From Paracoccus salipaludis (GTDB taxonomy: Bacteria; Pseudomonadota; Alphaproteobacteria; Rhodobacterales; Rhodobacteraceae), in NCBI RefSeq assembly GCF_002287065.1, contig NZ_NSJZ01000013.1, positions 1-64,000 of the forward strand: a stretch of DNA of 64,000 nucleotides, read 5' to 3'. Positions within the stretch are counted from its first letter, which is position 1. Each line of letters starts with the position of its first letter. The notes beneath the pieces are model-generated. The model worked only from the letters and a program-made list of their open reading frames with translations, had not been told where the DNA came from and searched no databases. Below are positions 1 to 7,694 of the stretch, piece after piece. Both the position numbers and the translations under genes were made by a program.

Positions 1-1
1 G

Positions 2-238
2 CCGCCCCCGCCACCGCCTCCGGCCCCCTACTGGCCCGGATACTGGCATGACGACGACGATTTCTGGTGGGGCGCCGCAGCGGCGATCGCCATCGGCAGC
101 ATCGTTGCCAGCGTGCCGCCGGATTGCCAGACCGTCTCGGTGAACGGCGTGTCCTACAAGCACTGCGGCACGACCTGGCTGCGGCCGGAATACCAGGGCC
201 ACAATCTTGTCTATGTCGTCGTGGGCGATCCGCGGTAG
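2..238 (+). CDS. C-terminal part of a small proline-rich envelope protein (partial)
   Basis: The reading frame is open from the window edge to a TAG at 236-238, so the 5' end is missing. The visible 78 residues start with a Pro run, then Tyr/Trp/Gly and Asp-rich segments (PYWPGYWHDDDD), a short hydrophobic stretch (AAAAIAIGSIVASV), and a compact end with two cysteines in PPDCQTV and YKHCGTTWL. This pattern resembles small periplasmic proteins of the YXWGXW/DUF6515 kind often annotated in alphaproteobacteria. Its function is unknown. The following FGE gene starts 38 bp downstream on the same strand, so the two may be cotranscribed. Confidence 0.6.
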   Translation, partial: PPPPPPPAPYWPGYWHDDDDFWWGAAAAIAIGSIVASVPPDCQTVSVNGVSYKHCGTTWLRPEYQGHNLVYVVVGDPR

Positions 239-276
239 GCTTCGGGCACAGGTTGGGTCAGCGCGAAAGGACAGTC

Positions 277-1266
277 ATGCGCGACAGCGTCTCAGCCCGC
301 CAGGGCGCAAATGTCAGGGCCCCGTCCCTGCGCGGCATGATCCGGCTGCCGGGCGGGACGTTCACCATGGGATCGGACGCGCACTATGCCGAGGAGGCCC
401 CCGCGCATCGTGTCACCGTCAGCGGCTTCTGGATGGATGCGACGCCCGTCACCAACGCCGAGTTCAAGCGTTTCGTGAAGGCCACCGGCCATGTCACGGT
501 GGCCGAGCGGAAGCCTGACCCCCGCGACTATCCGGGCGCGCTGCCTCAGATGCTGTATGCGGGTTCGCTGGTATTCGAGCCCAAGCCGGATATCGTCGAC
601 CTGACGAACTGGAGCCAGTGGTGGACGCTGAAGCCCGGCGCGGACTGGCGCCACCCCTATGGAAAGGGCAGCCATATCCACGGGCTTGACGATCATCCGG
701 TGGTGCATGTGGCCCATGCCGATGCCCTGGCCTTTGCCCGGTGGTCGGGCAAGGACCTGCCCACGGAAGCGGAATGGGAATACGCCGCCCGCGGCGGGCT
801 TGAGGGCACGGAATTCGCCTGGGGCGACGAACTTTATCCCGAGGGCCGGCAGATGGCCAATACCTGGCAAGGCCGCTTCCCGGTCGAGAACCTGGCGCTG
901 GACGGATACGAGCGCACCTCGCCCGTGACCGCCTTCCCGCCGAACGGTCACGGGATCTACGACATGATCGGCAACACCTGGGAGTGGACGCAGGACTGGT
1001 TTTCCAGCCGCCATCCCGCGGATGCGAAAAAGGCCTGCTGCATTCCCCGCGACCCGCGCGGCGCGGCGATCGACGGAAGCTATGACCCCTCGCAGCCGAT
1101 GATCCGGATCCCGCGCAAGGTGATCAAGGGCGGCTCGCATCTGTGTGCGCCCAATTATTGCCGCCGCTACCGTCCCGCCGCACGCCATGCCGAGGCGATC
1201 GACACCTCGACGAGCCATCTGAGCTTCCGCTGCGTGGTTCGCGACGAGGAGGCCGCCGTCCAGTAA
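277..1266 (+). CDS. Formylglycine-generating enzyme (sulfatase-activating SUMF1/FGE family)
   Basis: FGE oxidises the active-site Cys of sulfatases to formylglycine, using O2 and copper. The 329-residue protein starts at an ATG with GAAAGG just upstream and shows the family hallmarks in order: RLPGGTFTMGSD near residue 25, FWMDATPVTNAEF near 51, LPTEAEWEYAARGG mid-protein, and YDMIGNTWEWTQDWF. At the C-terminus GGSHLCAPNYCRRYRPAAR carries the two cysteines (about 290 and 295) that bind copper in known FGEs. No signal peptide is seen, so it should act in the cytoplasm. It lies next to four sulfatase genes, its obvious clients. A longer upstream extension of the frame was rejected because the ATG with a ribosome binding site fits the family start. 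Confidence 0.93.
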   Translation: MRDSVSARQGANVRAPSLRGMIRLPGGTFTMGSDAHYAEEAPAHRVTVSGFWMDATPVTNAEFKRFVKATGHVTVAERKPDPRDYPGALPQMLYAGSLVFEPKPDIVDLTNWSQWWTLKPGADWRHPYGKGSHIHGLDDHPVVHVAHADALAFARWSGKDLPTEAEWEYAARGGLEGTEFAWGDELYPEGRQMANTWQGRFPVENLALDGYERTSPVTAFPPNGHGIYDMIGNTWEWTQDWFSSRHPADAKKACCIPRDPRGAAIDGSYDPSQPMIRIPRKVIKGGSHLCAPNYCRRYRPAARHAEAIDTSTSHLSFRCVVRDEEAAVQ

Positions 1267-1282
1267 AGCCGGACCCGTCAGC

Positions 1283-1339
1283 CCTTCCTGACGCCCGGGA
1301 GTGTCGAATTTTCAGGGTTTCGCCCGATGGTCAGGAAAG
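1283..1339. repeat. Inverted repeat enclosing the regulator's operator
   Basis: CCTTCCTGAC at 1283-1292 and GTCAGGAAAG at 1330-1339 pair over 10 bp with one mismatch and enclose 37 nt containing the dyad at 1312-1327. It lies just past the FGE stop codon. It could be a weak terminator for FGE or an additional protein-binding site. No T run follows. Confidence 0.4.
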
Positions 1340-1355
1340 CTGCGGGGCCTATCAT
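1312..1355 (+). promoter_or_regulatory. Dyad operator copy 1 with -10-like TATCAT, upstream of the response regulator
   Basis: The 16-mer TCAGGGTTTCGCCCGA (1312-1327) is followed after 22 bp by TATCAT (1350-1355), within CCTATCAT. If TATCAT is the -10 box, transcription would start near 1362, about 30 nt before the regulator's GTG, and the dyad would be centred near -42, the usual site of an activator overlapping the -35 region. No good -35 box is visible. Matching copies lie at 10980-10995, 11114-11129 and 15898-15913. Confidence 0.6.
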
Positions 1356-1391
1356 GACGAAAGACCAGCGACAGCGTGGCAGGTGTACGAC

Positions 1392-2027
1392 GTGACCCGG
1401 ATCCTTATCGCCGACGATCACCACGTCGTCCGCACCGGCCTTCGCGCCGTCCTCGAGGCGCAGCCAGGGCTCGAGGTCGTGGGCGAGGTCGGAAACGGCG
1501 AGGAAGCCGTCGAGGCCGCGGTAAGGCTCAAGCCCGACCTGGTGATCCTCGATTACGCCATGCCGGTGCACAATGGCGTCGAGGCCACGCGGGAAATCCG
1601 CAAGCAACTGCCGCGCACCGAGGTGCTGATCTTCACCCTGCACGACAGCCAGGAGGTCATCGAGGACGTCCTGTCCGTAGGCGCGCGCGGCTATCTTCTG
1701 AAAAGCGACGCGAACGACCACCTGATCGCCGCCGTTCGGGCCCTGGCGCGGCACGAGGCCTATATCTCGGGCAGGGTATCGGCCGAGCTGCTCGACACGC
1801 TGCTGGACCGGCGGCGGCAAGGCAAGCAAGACCCGCTGACCCCGCGCGAGCGGCGGGTGGTGCAACTGATCGCGGAAGGCCGCTCGAACCGCGATGTCTG
1901 CGGCCAGCTTGGTGTCAGCCTGAAAACGGTCGAAACCCACCGGGCCGCCGCCATGCGCAAGCTGGGCCTGCACAACACTGCCGACCTGGTCCGCTACGCG
2001 ATCAAGAACCGGATCGTGGAAGTGTAG
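1392..2027 (+). CDS. NarL/FixJ-type (LuxR-family) response regulator
   Basis: The 211-residue two-domain regulator has a receiver domain (about 1-118) with the acidic pair DD at 8-9, the phospho-acceptor Asp in VILDYAMP (about 54), and the Lys in YLLKSD (about 104). A LuxR-type helix-turn-helix follows (about 147-207: LTPRERRVVQLIAEG, SLKTVETHRAAAMRKLGLH). The GTG start is chosen because the receiver begins there (VTRILIADDHH); another GTG lies 9 bp upstream. No histidine kinase gene is in the window, so it looks orphan here. A dyad operator directly upstream suggests autoregulation, and the same dyad precedes the sulfatase units, making this protein the best candidate to bind it. The 3' end overlaps the convergent DUF1622 gene by 26 bp. 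Confidence 0.9.
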   Translation: MTRILIADDHHVVRTGLRAVLEAQPGLEVVGEVGNGEEAVEAAVRLKPDLVILDYAMPVHNGVEATREIRKQLPRTEVLIFTLHDSQEVIEDVLSVGARGYLLKSDANDHLIAAVRALARHEAYISGRVSAELLDTLLDRRRQGKQDPLTPRERRVVQLIAEGRSNRDVCGQLGVSLKTVETHRAAAMRKLGLHNTADLVRYAIKNRIVEV

Positions 2028-2424
2028 GGCGTACGGGCGGCCCGGCTGCGCTTTCGGGATCGGCCGACTGGCGTTCGCGGATGTCGCTGAGGTCGCGTTC
2101 CAGGAAATAGTTGAGGAACGTGCGGATGACCGCAAGGATTGCGAGCCGTGCAAGCCCCTTCCAGTCGGCTGCAATCGAGGTTTCGATGATATCGGCTGCA
2201 AGCTGGAAAGTCAGGGCGGCGACCAGAACGCGGGCATAGCGCAGCCAGATCTCGCGCCTTTGAGCGTCCGTGTGACTTCCGAACGCCATCGAACGGCAGG
2301 CGGCCACGAAGGCCTGGATGGAACCGGCCAGAACGATCACGAGCGCCATGGAGTCGATGGCCAGGACCGCCAGTTCGGTCCCGCTGACCAGCCAGTTCCG
2401 CAGCCACTCTCCGCCTTCGATCAT
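2002..2424 (-). CDS. DUF1622 family membrane protein
   Basis: This 140-residue protein has about three hydrophobic segments (roughly 17-40, 63-83, 90-108), and the end of the core, RTFLNYFLERDL, is typical of DUF1622 proteins. The C-terminal tail is polar and Pro-rich. Function is unknown; it should sit in the inner membrane. Its ATG overlaps the stop codon of the HAD hydrolase upstream (ATGA), so the two are translationally coupled. The 3' end overlaps the convergent response-regulator gene. Confidence 0.75.
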   Translation of the reverse strand: MIEGGEWLRNWLVSGTELAVLAIDSMALVIVLAGSIQAFVAACRSMAFGSHTDAQRREIWLRYARVLVAALTFQLAADIIETSIAADWKGLARLAILAVIRTFLNYFLERDLSDIRERQSADPESAAGPPVRPTLPRSGS

Positions 2425-3356
2425 GGCGCGGCCGCATCCGGGAATACGGTCGACCAGGCGTTCTGCATGCTAACCACGGTGATGCCATAGGCGTCGGCCT
2501 TCTCCAGCGCCTCGACAAGCGGGCTCAGGGGGAAATCGCGGTCATAGGCGAACTCGCGTTCCGCGTCGTCATGGTGAAGAAGAAGCCCCAGGCGCGCTCC
2601 CTTCCCTGCAAGCGTGTAGCGCAACATGGCGAGATCGCCGTCGGAGTTCCCGAAACAGAAGATCGGTCGCCGCCCGATGTGAAGGCCGATGTTGACGACC
2701 TTCTCCTCGCGGTCGTCGAAGCTGTTGAGTTCGCCCAGCTTGACGATCGACACGCCTGCATCGCCGGCCTCGAAGCGCAGTTTCATGCTCGATCCGATGA
2801 TCTGCTCGGGAGGAATGCCATAGGTGTCCTCGGAAAAGGCCCGGATGAGGTCCATGCCGCCACCCGAGGCCACGAAGATCTTGAAACCGTTGGCACGCAG
2901 AAAATCGAGAAGTTCCAGCTGCGGCTGGTAGGTGAGCTGGGGAAAGGTGCGGCCGAGCTTCGGATGCTTGGCCCGCGCAAGCCAGTCCCGCGCCAGCACG
3001 GCAAACTCGTCCTCGGTCATGCCGGCGTGGGTGGCGAAGAAAAGCTCCTGGATGCCCTGCTTGCCCAGGGCGTGCAGTGTCGCGTGATCGCCTTCGAGGA
3101 AGGCCTTGAAGGGCTGGCGCGCCGCCAAAGCGGGGTCCTTGGCGGCCAGTTCGCGCACGCGGTCGGTCAGGAAGAACACCTGCACCTGATACGGTTGCTC
3201 GCACCACAGCGTGCCGTCGTTGTCGAAGACGGCGATGCGTTCGGGCTGTGGCACGTGGTCGGGGCCGTTCTCGGCGGTCACGCGGGCGACGAAGTCGAGG
3301 ATGGCGGTCCGTGCAGGCCCGTTTCTCCAAGAAGGAAGAGGGTGGTCGGTCATCAT
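2421..3356 (-). CDS. HAD-superfamily hydrolase
   Basis: A probable phosphatase of the haloacid dehalogenase superfamily, 311 residues. Motif I is IAVFDNDGTLWCE, with nucleophile Asp about 45 and Asp about 47. A Ser-type motif II lies in IFVASGGGMDLIRAF and motif IV is FCFGNSDGDLAML. The inserted helical cap between motifs I and II resembles phosphoserine-phosphatase-like HADs. No signal peptide is seen. Two ATGs in tandem (3356 and 3353) are possible starts; the reading frame upstream looks non-coding. It is followed by DUF1622 with a 4-bp overlap. Its substrate cannot be read from the sequence. It may belong to the sulfatase unit, but a 373-bp gap with a hairpin separates them. Confidence 0.82.
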   Translation of the reverse strand: MMTDHPLPSWRNGPARTAILDFVARVTAENGPDHVPQPERIAVFDNDGTLWCEQPYQVQVFFLTDRVRELAAKDPALAARQPFKAFLEGDHATLHALGKQGIQELFFATHAGMTEDEFAVLARDWLARAKHPKLGRTFPQLTYQPQLELLDFLRANGFKIFVASGGGMDLIRAFSEDTYGIPPEQIIGSSMKLRFEAGDAGVSIVKLGELNSFDDREEKVVNIGLHIGRRPIFCFGNSDGDLAMLRYTLAGKGARLGLLLHHDDAEREFAYDRDFPLSPLVEALEKADAYGITVVSMQNAWSTVFPDAAAP

Positions 3357-3729
3357 GTCATGGCACATGCGTTGAAGTCGTTGATGCGGCTGCGGCAAAC
3401 AGGCACGACCATGCCTGCCCTTGCGGGCATGGTCGTCGGTGTCCCCTTGGGGCGCATGCTCACCGCCATCATTCTGCCGGGGCAACCCTCGACGGCGCGG
3501 CTTTCCAGATCCGTGTCGGGCAGGCGCCGGGCGGCGTGGCCGGCCTTGATCCGGAACTCGCCACGGCGCGTGCGGGGGGTCTCGGCGCGAGGCCGGCCAC
3601 GGGCCTCCAGGCCCTGCGGCGATCCATCTGCGGCACTGGCGGACCGAACATCGTGCCTCGTCATCCTCGCCTCCCAGAGTTGCACGCGATGGTCGAAGGC
3701 GGCGCGCGGGGCGCCGCCTCCGCCCCGGG
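3357..3729. other. Intergenic stretch between sulfatase and HAD genes
   Basis: No convincing gene is visible. The stretch holds one strong hairpin (3405-3436). It must also supply any separate promoter for the HAD-DUF1622 pair on the minus strand, but no clear -35/-10 pair was recognised. Confidence 0.5.
3405..3436 (-). terminator. Hairpin downstream of the sulfatase unit
   Basis: ACGACCATGCC (3405-3415) and GGCATGGTCGT (3426-3436) form a perfect 11-bp stem with a 10-nt loop. It lies about 300 bp past the stop codon of the last sulfatase. No T run follows, so it may be a transcript-end stabiliser or a factor-dependent terminator. Confidence 0.45.
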
Positions 3730-5274
3730 TCAGTCGCCGGCCACCGCCGCCTCGCTCATCTTCCTCATCGCGTCGTCGATGGTGAAGCTGTTGGGCTTCT
3801 GGACCGCCGGGAAGTCGCGGAAGGTCGCGGCGAACTTCGCCGCGGCCGCCTGCGCCACGATGATGAAGTAGGCGTGGTGGATGAACCAGTCGTAGTAGGT
3901 GTTCGAGGTGATGTCCGCGAACTCGTAGGGGTCCGTGCGAAGGTTGAAGATCTTGGGCAACCGCAGCCGGGTGAAGGGCTCCGCCCAGACCTGCATCGTG
4001 CCCTTCGCGCGCTGTTCCATGAACACGATCTTCCAATTGTCGAAGCGCATGCCGAGCACGTCGCCATCGTCGCTGAAGTAGAAGTAGAAGTTCCGTGGTC
4101 CCTTCTCTGCCTGCCCTGTCAGGTGGGGCAGCAGGTTGAAGCCGTCGATGTGGTTCTTGTATGTCCGCCCGATCGCCTGGTAGCCCTGCTTGAGTTGATC
4201 GACGACCTCCGGCGCCCCGACCATGGCAAGGAAGGTGGGCAGCCAGTCATGGTGCTGCACGATCTCGTTCGACACCGATCCCGCCTTTATCTTCCCGGGC
4301 CAGCGCACCAGCATGGGCACCCGGAAGGCCCCTTCCCAGTTGGTGTTCTTCTCGCTGCGGAAAGGGGTGGTGGCGGCATCGGGCCAGGAGTTGCGGTGCG
4401 GCCCGTTGTCGGTCGAGTACTGGACAAAGGTGTCCTCGGCGATGCCGAGCTCGTCGAGGAGGTCGAGCACCTGCCCGACGTTCCTGTCGTGGTCGATCAT
4501 CGTATCATGATAGGGCGACTGCCAGCGGCCCGCCTGACGCAGGCTCTCGGGCTTGGTGTGGGTGATGAAGTGCATGTGGGTCGTGTTCAGCCACACGAAC
4601 CACGGCTTCCCGGCCTCGTTCTGCCGCTTGATGTAGTCGATGGCAGCGGCGACGATCTCGTCGTCGATGGTCTCCATGCGCTTGCGGTTGAGCGGGCCGG
4701 TGTCCTCGATCTTCTGCTTTCCGACGCGGCCCCAGCGCGGCTCCTCGGTGGGGTCGTCGGTATCGGTCGCCCAGGAGCGCAGGACGCCGCGCGGACCGAA
4801 GTTGTTGCGGAACTCCGGGAAGTCCTTCTCGGACGGATAGTCGTACATCTCCGGCTCTTCCTCGGCGTTGAGGTGGTAAAGGTTGCCGAAGAACTCGTCG
4901 AAGCCGTGGTTGGTGGGCAGCATGTGGTTGAGGTCGCCCAGGTGGTTCTTGCCGAACTGCCCGGTGGCATAGCCCTGCTCCTTGAGAAGCGCGGCCATGG
5001 TCACGAGCTTCTCGCTCATGCCGACGGGCGCGCCCGGGTAGCCGACCTTGGAAAGACCGGTGCGATACACGCTCTGTCCGGTGATGAAGGACGACCGCCC
5101 GGCGGTGCAGGACTGCTCGCCGTAGGAATCGGTGAACATCATCCCCTCGCGGGCGAGACGGTCGATGTTGGGCGTCTTGTAGCCCATCATCCCGTGCGAG
5201 TAGCAGCTGAGGTTCGAGATTCCGATGTCATCGCCCCAGATGACCAGGATGTTGGGCTTCCGCGGGTCTGTCAT
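3730..5274 (-). CDS. Sulfatase with CTAGR active-site motif (sulfatase A)
   Basis: The 514-residue type I sulfatase has metal-binding DD at 15-16 in NILVIWGDDIG. The formylglycine motif QSCTAGRSSFITGQ puts the modifiable Cys at about 56, as Cys-Thr-Ala-Gly-Arg rather than the canonical CxPxR. GQFGKNHLGD and STDNGPHRNSWPDA supply the other active-site Lys, His, Asp and Asn. No signal peptide is visible, so it is probably cytoplasmic. The ATG overlaps the stop of the next sulfatase upstream by 4 bp, showing coupling. A longer upstream frame exists but reads through the neighbour's 3' end and was rejected. The substrate, an organic sulfate ester, is unknown. Confidence 0.92.
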   Translation of the reverse strand: MTDPRKPNILVIWGDDIGISNLSCYSHGMMGYKTPNIDRLAREGMMFTDSYGEQSCTAGRSSFITGQSVYRTGLSKVGYPGAPVGMSEKLVTMAALLKEQGYATGQFGKNHLGDLNHMLPTNHGFDEFFGNLYHLNAEEEPEMYDYPSEKDFPEFRNNFGPRGVLRSWATDTDDPTEEPRWGRVGKQKIEDTGPLNRKRMETIDDEIVAAAIDYIKRQNEAGKPWFVWLNTTHMHFITHTKPESLRQAGRWQSPYHDTMIDHDRNVGQVLDLLDELGIAEDTFVQYSTDNGPHRNSWPDAATTPFRSEKNTNWEGAFRVPMLVRWPGKIKAGSVSNEIVQHHDWLPTFLAMVGAPEVVDQLKQGYQAIGRTYKNHIDGFNLLPHLTGQAEKGPRNFYFYFSDDGDVLGMRFDNWKIVFMEQRAKGTMQVWAEPFTRLRLPKIFNLRTDPYEFADITSNTYYDWFIHHAYFIIVAQAAAAKFAATFRDFPAVQKPNSFTIDDAMRKMSEAAVAGD

Positions 5275-6968
5275 TGGCTTGCTCCGCCGGGATGATCGTT
5301 CGACTGCCCGTCCTGGTCGTGCGGCTGTCCGAGCTTTGCGTGCAGCGGCGACGAGGCCGGGAGCATGTTCTTTTCCTTCACTTCCCGCAGCGCGTTCAGC
5401 GCCTTGATGCCCTTCAGCGTATGATCGAGGACGTTGGCCGGGTTGAAGCTGGGCGGGAACGAACGCGGCGGGAATTCCTTGAAGGAGGCCGCGAACTCGA
5501 ACACCTTTTCCATCATGCCATAGGCTGCACCCACATGGTTCAGGTTCCAGTCCCAGTACGTGTTCGAGGTGATGTCGGCACGCTCGAGCGGGTCCTGGAA
5601 CAGGTTGAAGATCTTCTGAAGGCGCAGAACGGTGAAGGGCTCGGCCCACAGGCCCATCGTGCCGGCAAGCCGCTGCTCGGCGAAGACGTACTTGTAATCG
5701 CCGTCCCGCATGCAGACGAGCAGCCCGTCGTCGTCCGAATAAAAGAAGGTCCTGCGGGCGCTCTTCTCGCCATTGTTCTTGTTGGCGGTGCCCCTGACCT
5801 TGCGGAGGAAATCGGACTGATCATAGCCGTCCAGGTGCAACTGGTATTGCTGCCCGTTGGCGACATACCCTTCCTTCAGCTTGGTGACGATGTCCGGTTC
5901 GCCCGCGATGGCCGCCAGCGTCGGGAACCAGTCGTTGTGGGACATCAGTTCGTTGGTGACCGTGCCGGGCTCGATGCTGCCGGGCCAGCGCACAAGGCAG
6001 GGGACGCGGAAGGCACCCTCCCAGTTCGTGTTCTTTTCCGAACGGAACCAGGTCATCGCGGCGTCCGGCCAGGTGTTCATGTGGGGACCGTTGTCGGTCG
6101 AATACATGACGATCGTGTTGTCGGCGATGCCGAGCCTGTCGAGCGTGTCGAGGATTTTCCCGACAACGGCATCATGCTCGATCATGCCGTCCAGGTATTC
6201 GCTGTCACCATGCGTGTACTGGCCGCGATGCTCTTCGCGCACGTGGGTGCGCAGATGCATGCGGGTGGTGTTCATCCAGCAGAAGAACGGCTTGCCTTCC
6301 GAGTTCTGCCGCTCGATGAAGTCGATGGCGGCGTCTGAAGTCTCGTCGTCGATCGTTTCCATCCGCTTCTTCGTCAGCGGGCCGGTATCCTCGATGGTCT
6401 GCTTGCCGATCTTGCCGAAACGCGGATCCTCCGTCGTGTCATCGGTGTCGGTCGCCTTGCACTTCAGGACGCCGCGCGGACCGAACTTCTTTCGGTATTC
6501 CGGATCCTTCGGGTAATCCGGAAGCTCCGGCTCCTCCTCGGCGTTCAGGTGGTAAAGGTTGCCGAAGAACTCGTCGAAGCCGTTGACGGTCGGCAGGGAC
6601 TCGTTGCGGTCCCCGACATGGTTCTTGCCGAACTGCCCGGTGGCATAGCCCAGGTTCTTCATCATGCCGCCGATGGACAGGTCCTTCTGGCTCATCCCCA
6701 TGGGGGCGCCTGGAAAGCCCACCTTGCTCAGCCCCGTGCGGATGATGTGCTGGCCCGTCAGAAAGGCCGAACGGCCAGCCGTGCAGGACTGTTCTCCATA
6801 ATAATGGAGAAATCGCATCCCCTCGTTCGCGAGCCGGTCGATATTGGGCGTGTCGTAGCCCATGAGCCCGCTCGAATAGCAGCTGAGGTTCATGATGCCG
6901 ATGTCGTCGCCCCAGATGATGAGGACGTTCGGCTTCTGGCCGTTCCGTGCTTGAGGTTCCTGTGCCAT
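5271..6968 (-). CDS. Sulfatase with CTAGR active-site motif (sulfatase B)
   Basis: A 565-residue paralogue of the following sulfatase, sharing long runs such as GQFGKNH, GNLYHLNAEEEPE and STDNGPHMNTWPDA. The pair probably arose by tandem duplication. Metal-binding DD lies at 21-22 and the modifiable Cys at about 62 in QSCTAGRSAFLTGQ. The C-terminus is about 40 residues longer than sulfatase A, with a charged tail. No signal peptide is seen. A GGGGAG ribosome binding site stands 7 nt before the ATG. It is 49 bp downstream of the DUF202 gene in the same unit. Confidence 0.92.
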   Translation of the reverse strand: MAQEPQARNGQKPNVLIIWGDDIGIMNLSCYSSGLMGYDTPNIDRLANEGMRFLHYYGEQSCTAGRSAFLTGQHIIRTGLSKVGFPGAPMGMSQKDLSIGGMMKNLGYATGQFGKNHVGDRNESLPTVNGFDEFFGNLYHLNAEEEPELPDYPKDPEYRKKFGPRGVLKCKATDTDDTTEDPRFGKIGKQTIEDTGPLTKKRMETIDDETSDAAIDFIERQNSEGKPFFCWMNTTRMHLRTHVREEHRGQYTHGDSEYLDGMIEHDAVVGKILDTLDRLGIADNTIVMYSTDNGPHMNTWPDAAMTWFRSEKNTNWEGAFRVPCLVRWPGSIEPGTVTNELMSHNDWFPTLAAIAGEPDIVTKLKEGYVANGQQYQLHLDGYDQSDFLRKVRGTANKNNGEKSARRTFFYSDDDGLLVCMRDGDYKYVFAEQRLAGTMGLWAEPFTVLRLQKIFNLFQDPLERADITSNTYWDWNLNHVGAAYGMMEKVFEFAASFKEFPPRSFPPSFNPANVLDHTLKGIKALNALREVKEKNMLPASSPLHAKLGQPHDQDGQSNDHPGGASQ

Positions 6969-7017
6969 GATCGGCTCCCCAGAGGTTGATTGGACGTGGT
7001 GAAAGTGTCGGCCCTCG

Positions 7018-7689
7018 TCAGCCGAAGGGCCCGACCCGGAAGATCATGCTCGCAACGGCGAAGATGCCGATGACGAGCAGCACGACGGCGGTGACGAGGG
7101 TAAAGGAAACGGGGAAGTGGCTTTCCGCGTGGATAAGGCCCGAGGACTGCATCGCACCACGTTCGTGGCGCAGGCCCGCCATGAACTGTATGTGGTAGAT
7201 GATGCCTATGATCAGCATCACGATCCCCAGCGAGGCCAGGGTGACGCCGAAATTGCGGGGAGCGCCGGAATGGGTGATCATTCCCGCGTCCCGCGCCTTG
7301 TCGAAGACCTGGTAGATCGTGAAGCCGAAGCTGATAAGCGACAGCGACGTGCGGATCACCGACATGAGCGTGCGATCCGCGCTGAGCCGGGTGCGCTGGA
7401 ACGACATGCCGGTGCGCCGCATCGACATCTCGGTCCGGTTGGTCGAAAGCCGCGTGCGGTGGGTGGAAAGCTGCGTGCGATGGGTCGACAGGTCGCTGCG
7501 GTATTCCGACAGCGAGGTGCGATGCTCGGACAGCCCGGTCCGGTGCGTGGAAAGCTTCGTGCGGAAGTGGGAATACTGGACCGAGGCCTGGTCGGGCTTG
7601 GATTCGTCCACCACCGGGATCGGGGGCACCGGCTGCTCTGTCGTGCGCTCGGGCCTTTGCGGCAGCGGATCGATGACGTCGTCAGGCAT
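7018..7689 (-). CDS. DUF202 membrane protein with an N-terminal heptad-repeat array
   Basis: The 223-residue protein starts at an ATG preceded by GAAAGG. Residues 1-40 are Pro/acidic and probably disordered. Residues 41-117 are eleven consecutive seven-residue units of the form x-x-R-T-x-L/M-S (THRTGLS, EHRTSLS, and so on). These run without a break into the DUF202 core (SLSLISFGFTIYQVFDKARD). Hydrophobic segments lie near 112-126, 148-170 and 194-217. DUF202 proteins normally start with only one or two such RT motifs, so the array is an expansion of that element. Function is unknown; it is an inner-membrane protein in the sulfatase unit. Confidence 0.85.
   Translation of the reverse strand: MPDDVIDPLPQRPERTTEQPVPPIPVVDESKPDQASVQYSHFRTKLSTHRTGLSEHRTSLSEYRSDLSTHRTQLSTHRTRLSTNRTEMSMRRTGMSFQRTRLSADRTLMSVIRTSLSLISFGFTIYQVFDKARDAGMITHSGAPRNFGVTLASLGIVMLIIGIIYHIQFMAGLRHERGAMQSSGLIHAESHFPVSFTLVTAVVLLVIGIFAVASMIFRVGPFG
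7339..7569 (-). repeat. Eleven in-frame 21-bp repeats coding for xxRTx(L/M)S heptads
   Basis: Eleven tandem, diverged 21-bp units code for heptads with invariant Arg (one RT is RS, in EYRSDLS) and Leu/Met-Ser. The period of seven would place all Arg on one face of a helix. The codons differ between units, so the array is old rather than a recent slippage product. Confidence 0.85.
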
Positions 7690-7694
7690 CCTGT

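Noticed and set aside
67..276. Extension of the FGE gene upstream of ATG 277
   Set aside because: It overlaps the preceding gene in another frame and adds Arg-rich sequence unlike FGE. The ATG at 277 has its own ribosome binding site.
7339..7569. CRISPR-like or slippage repeat array
   Set aside because: The 21-bp units are diverged, in frame, without spacers, and code for a regular heptad, so they are a protein repeat.
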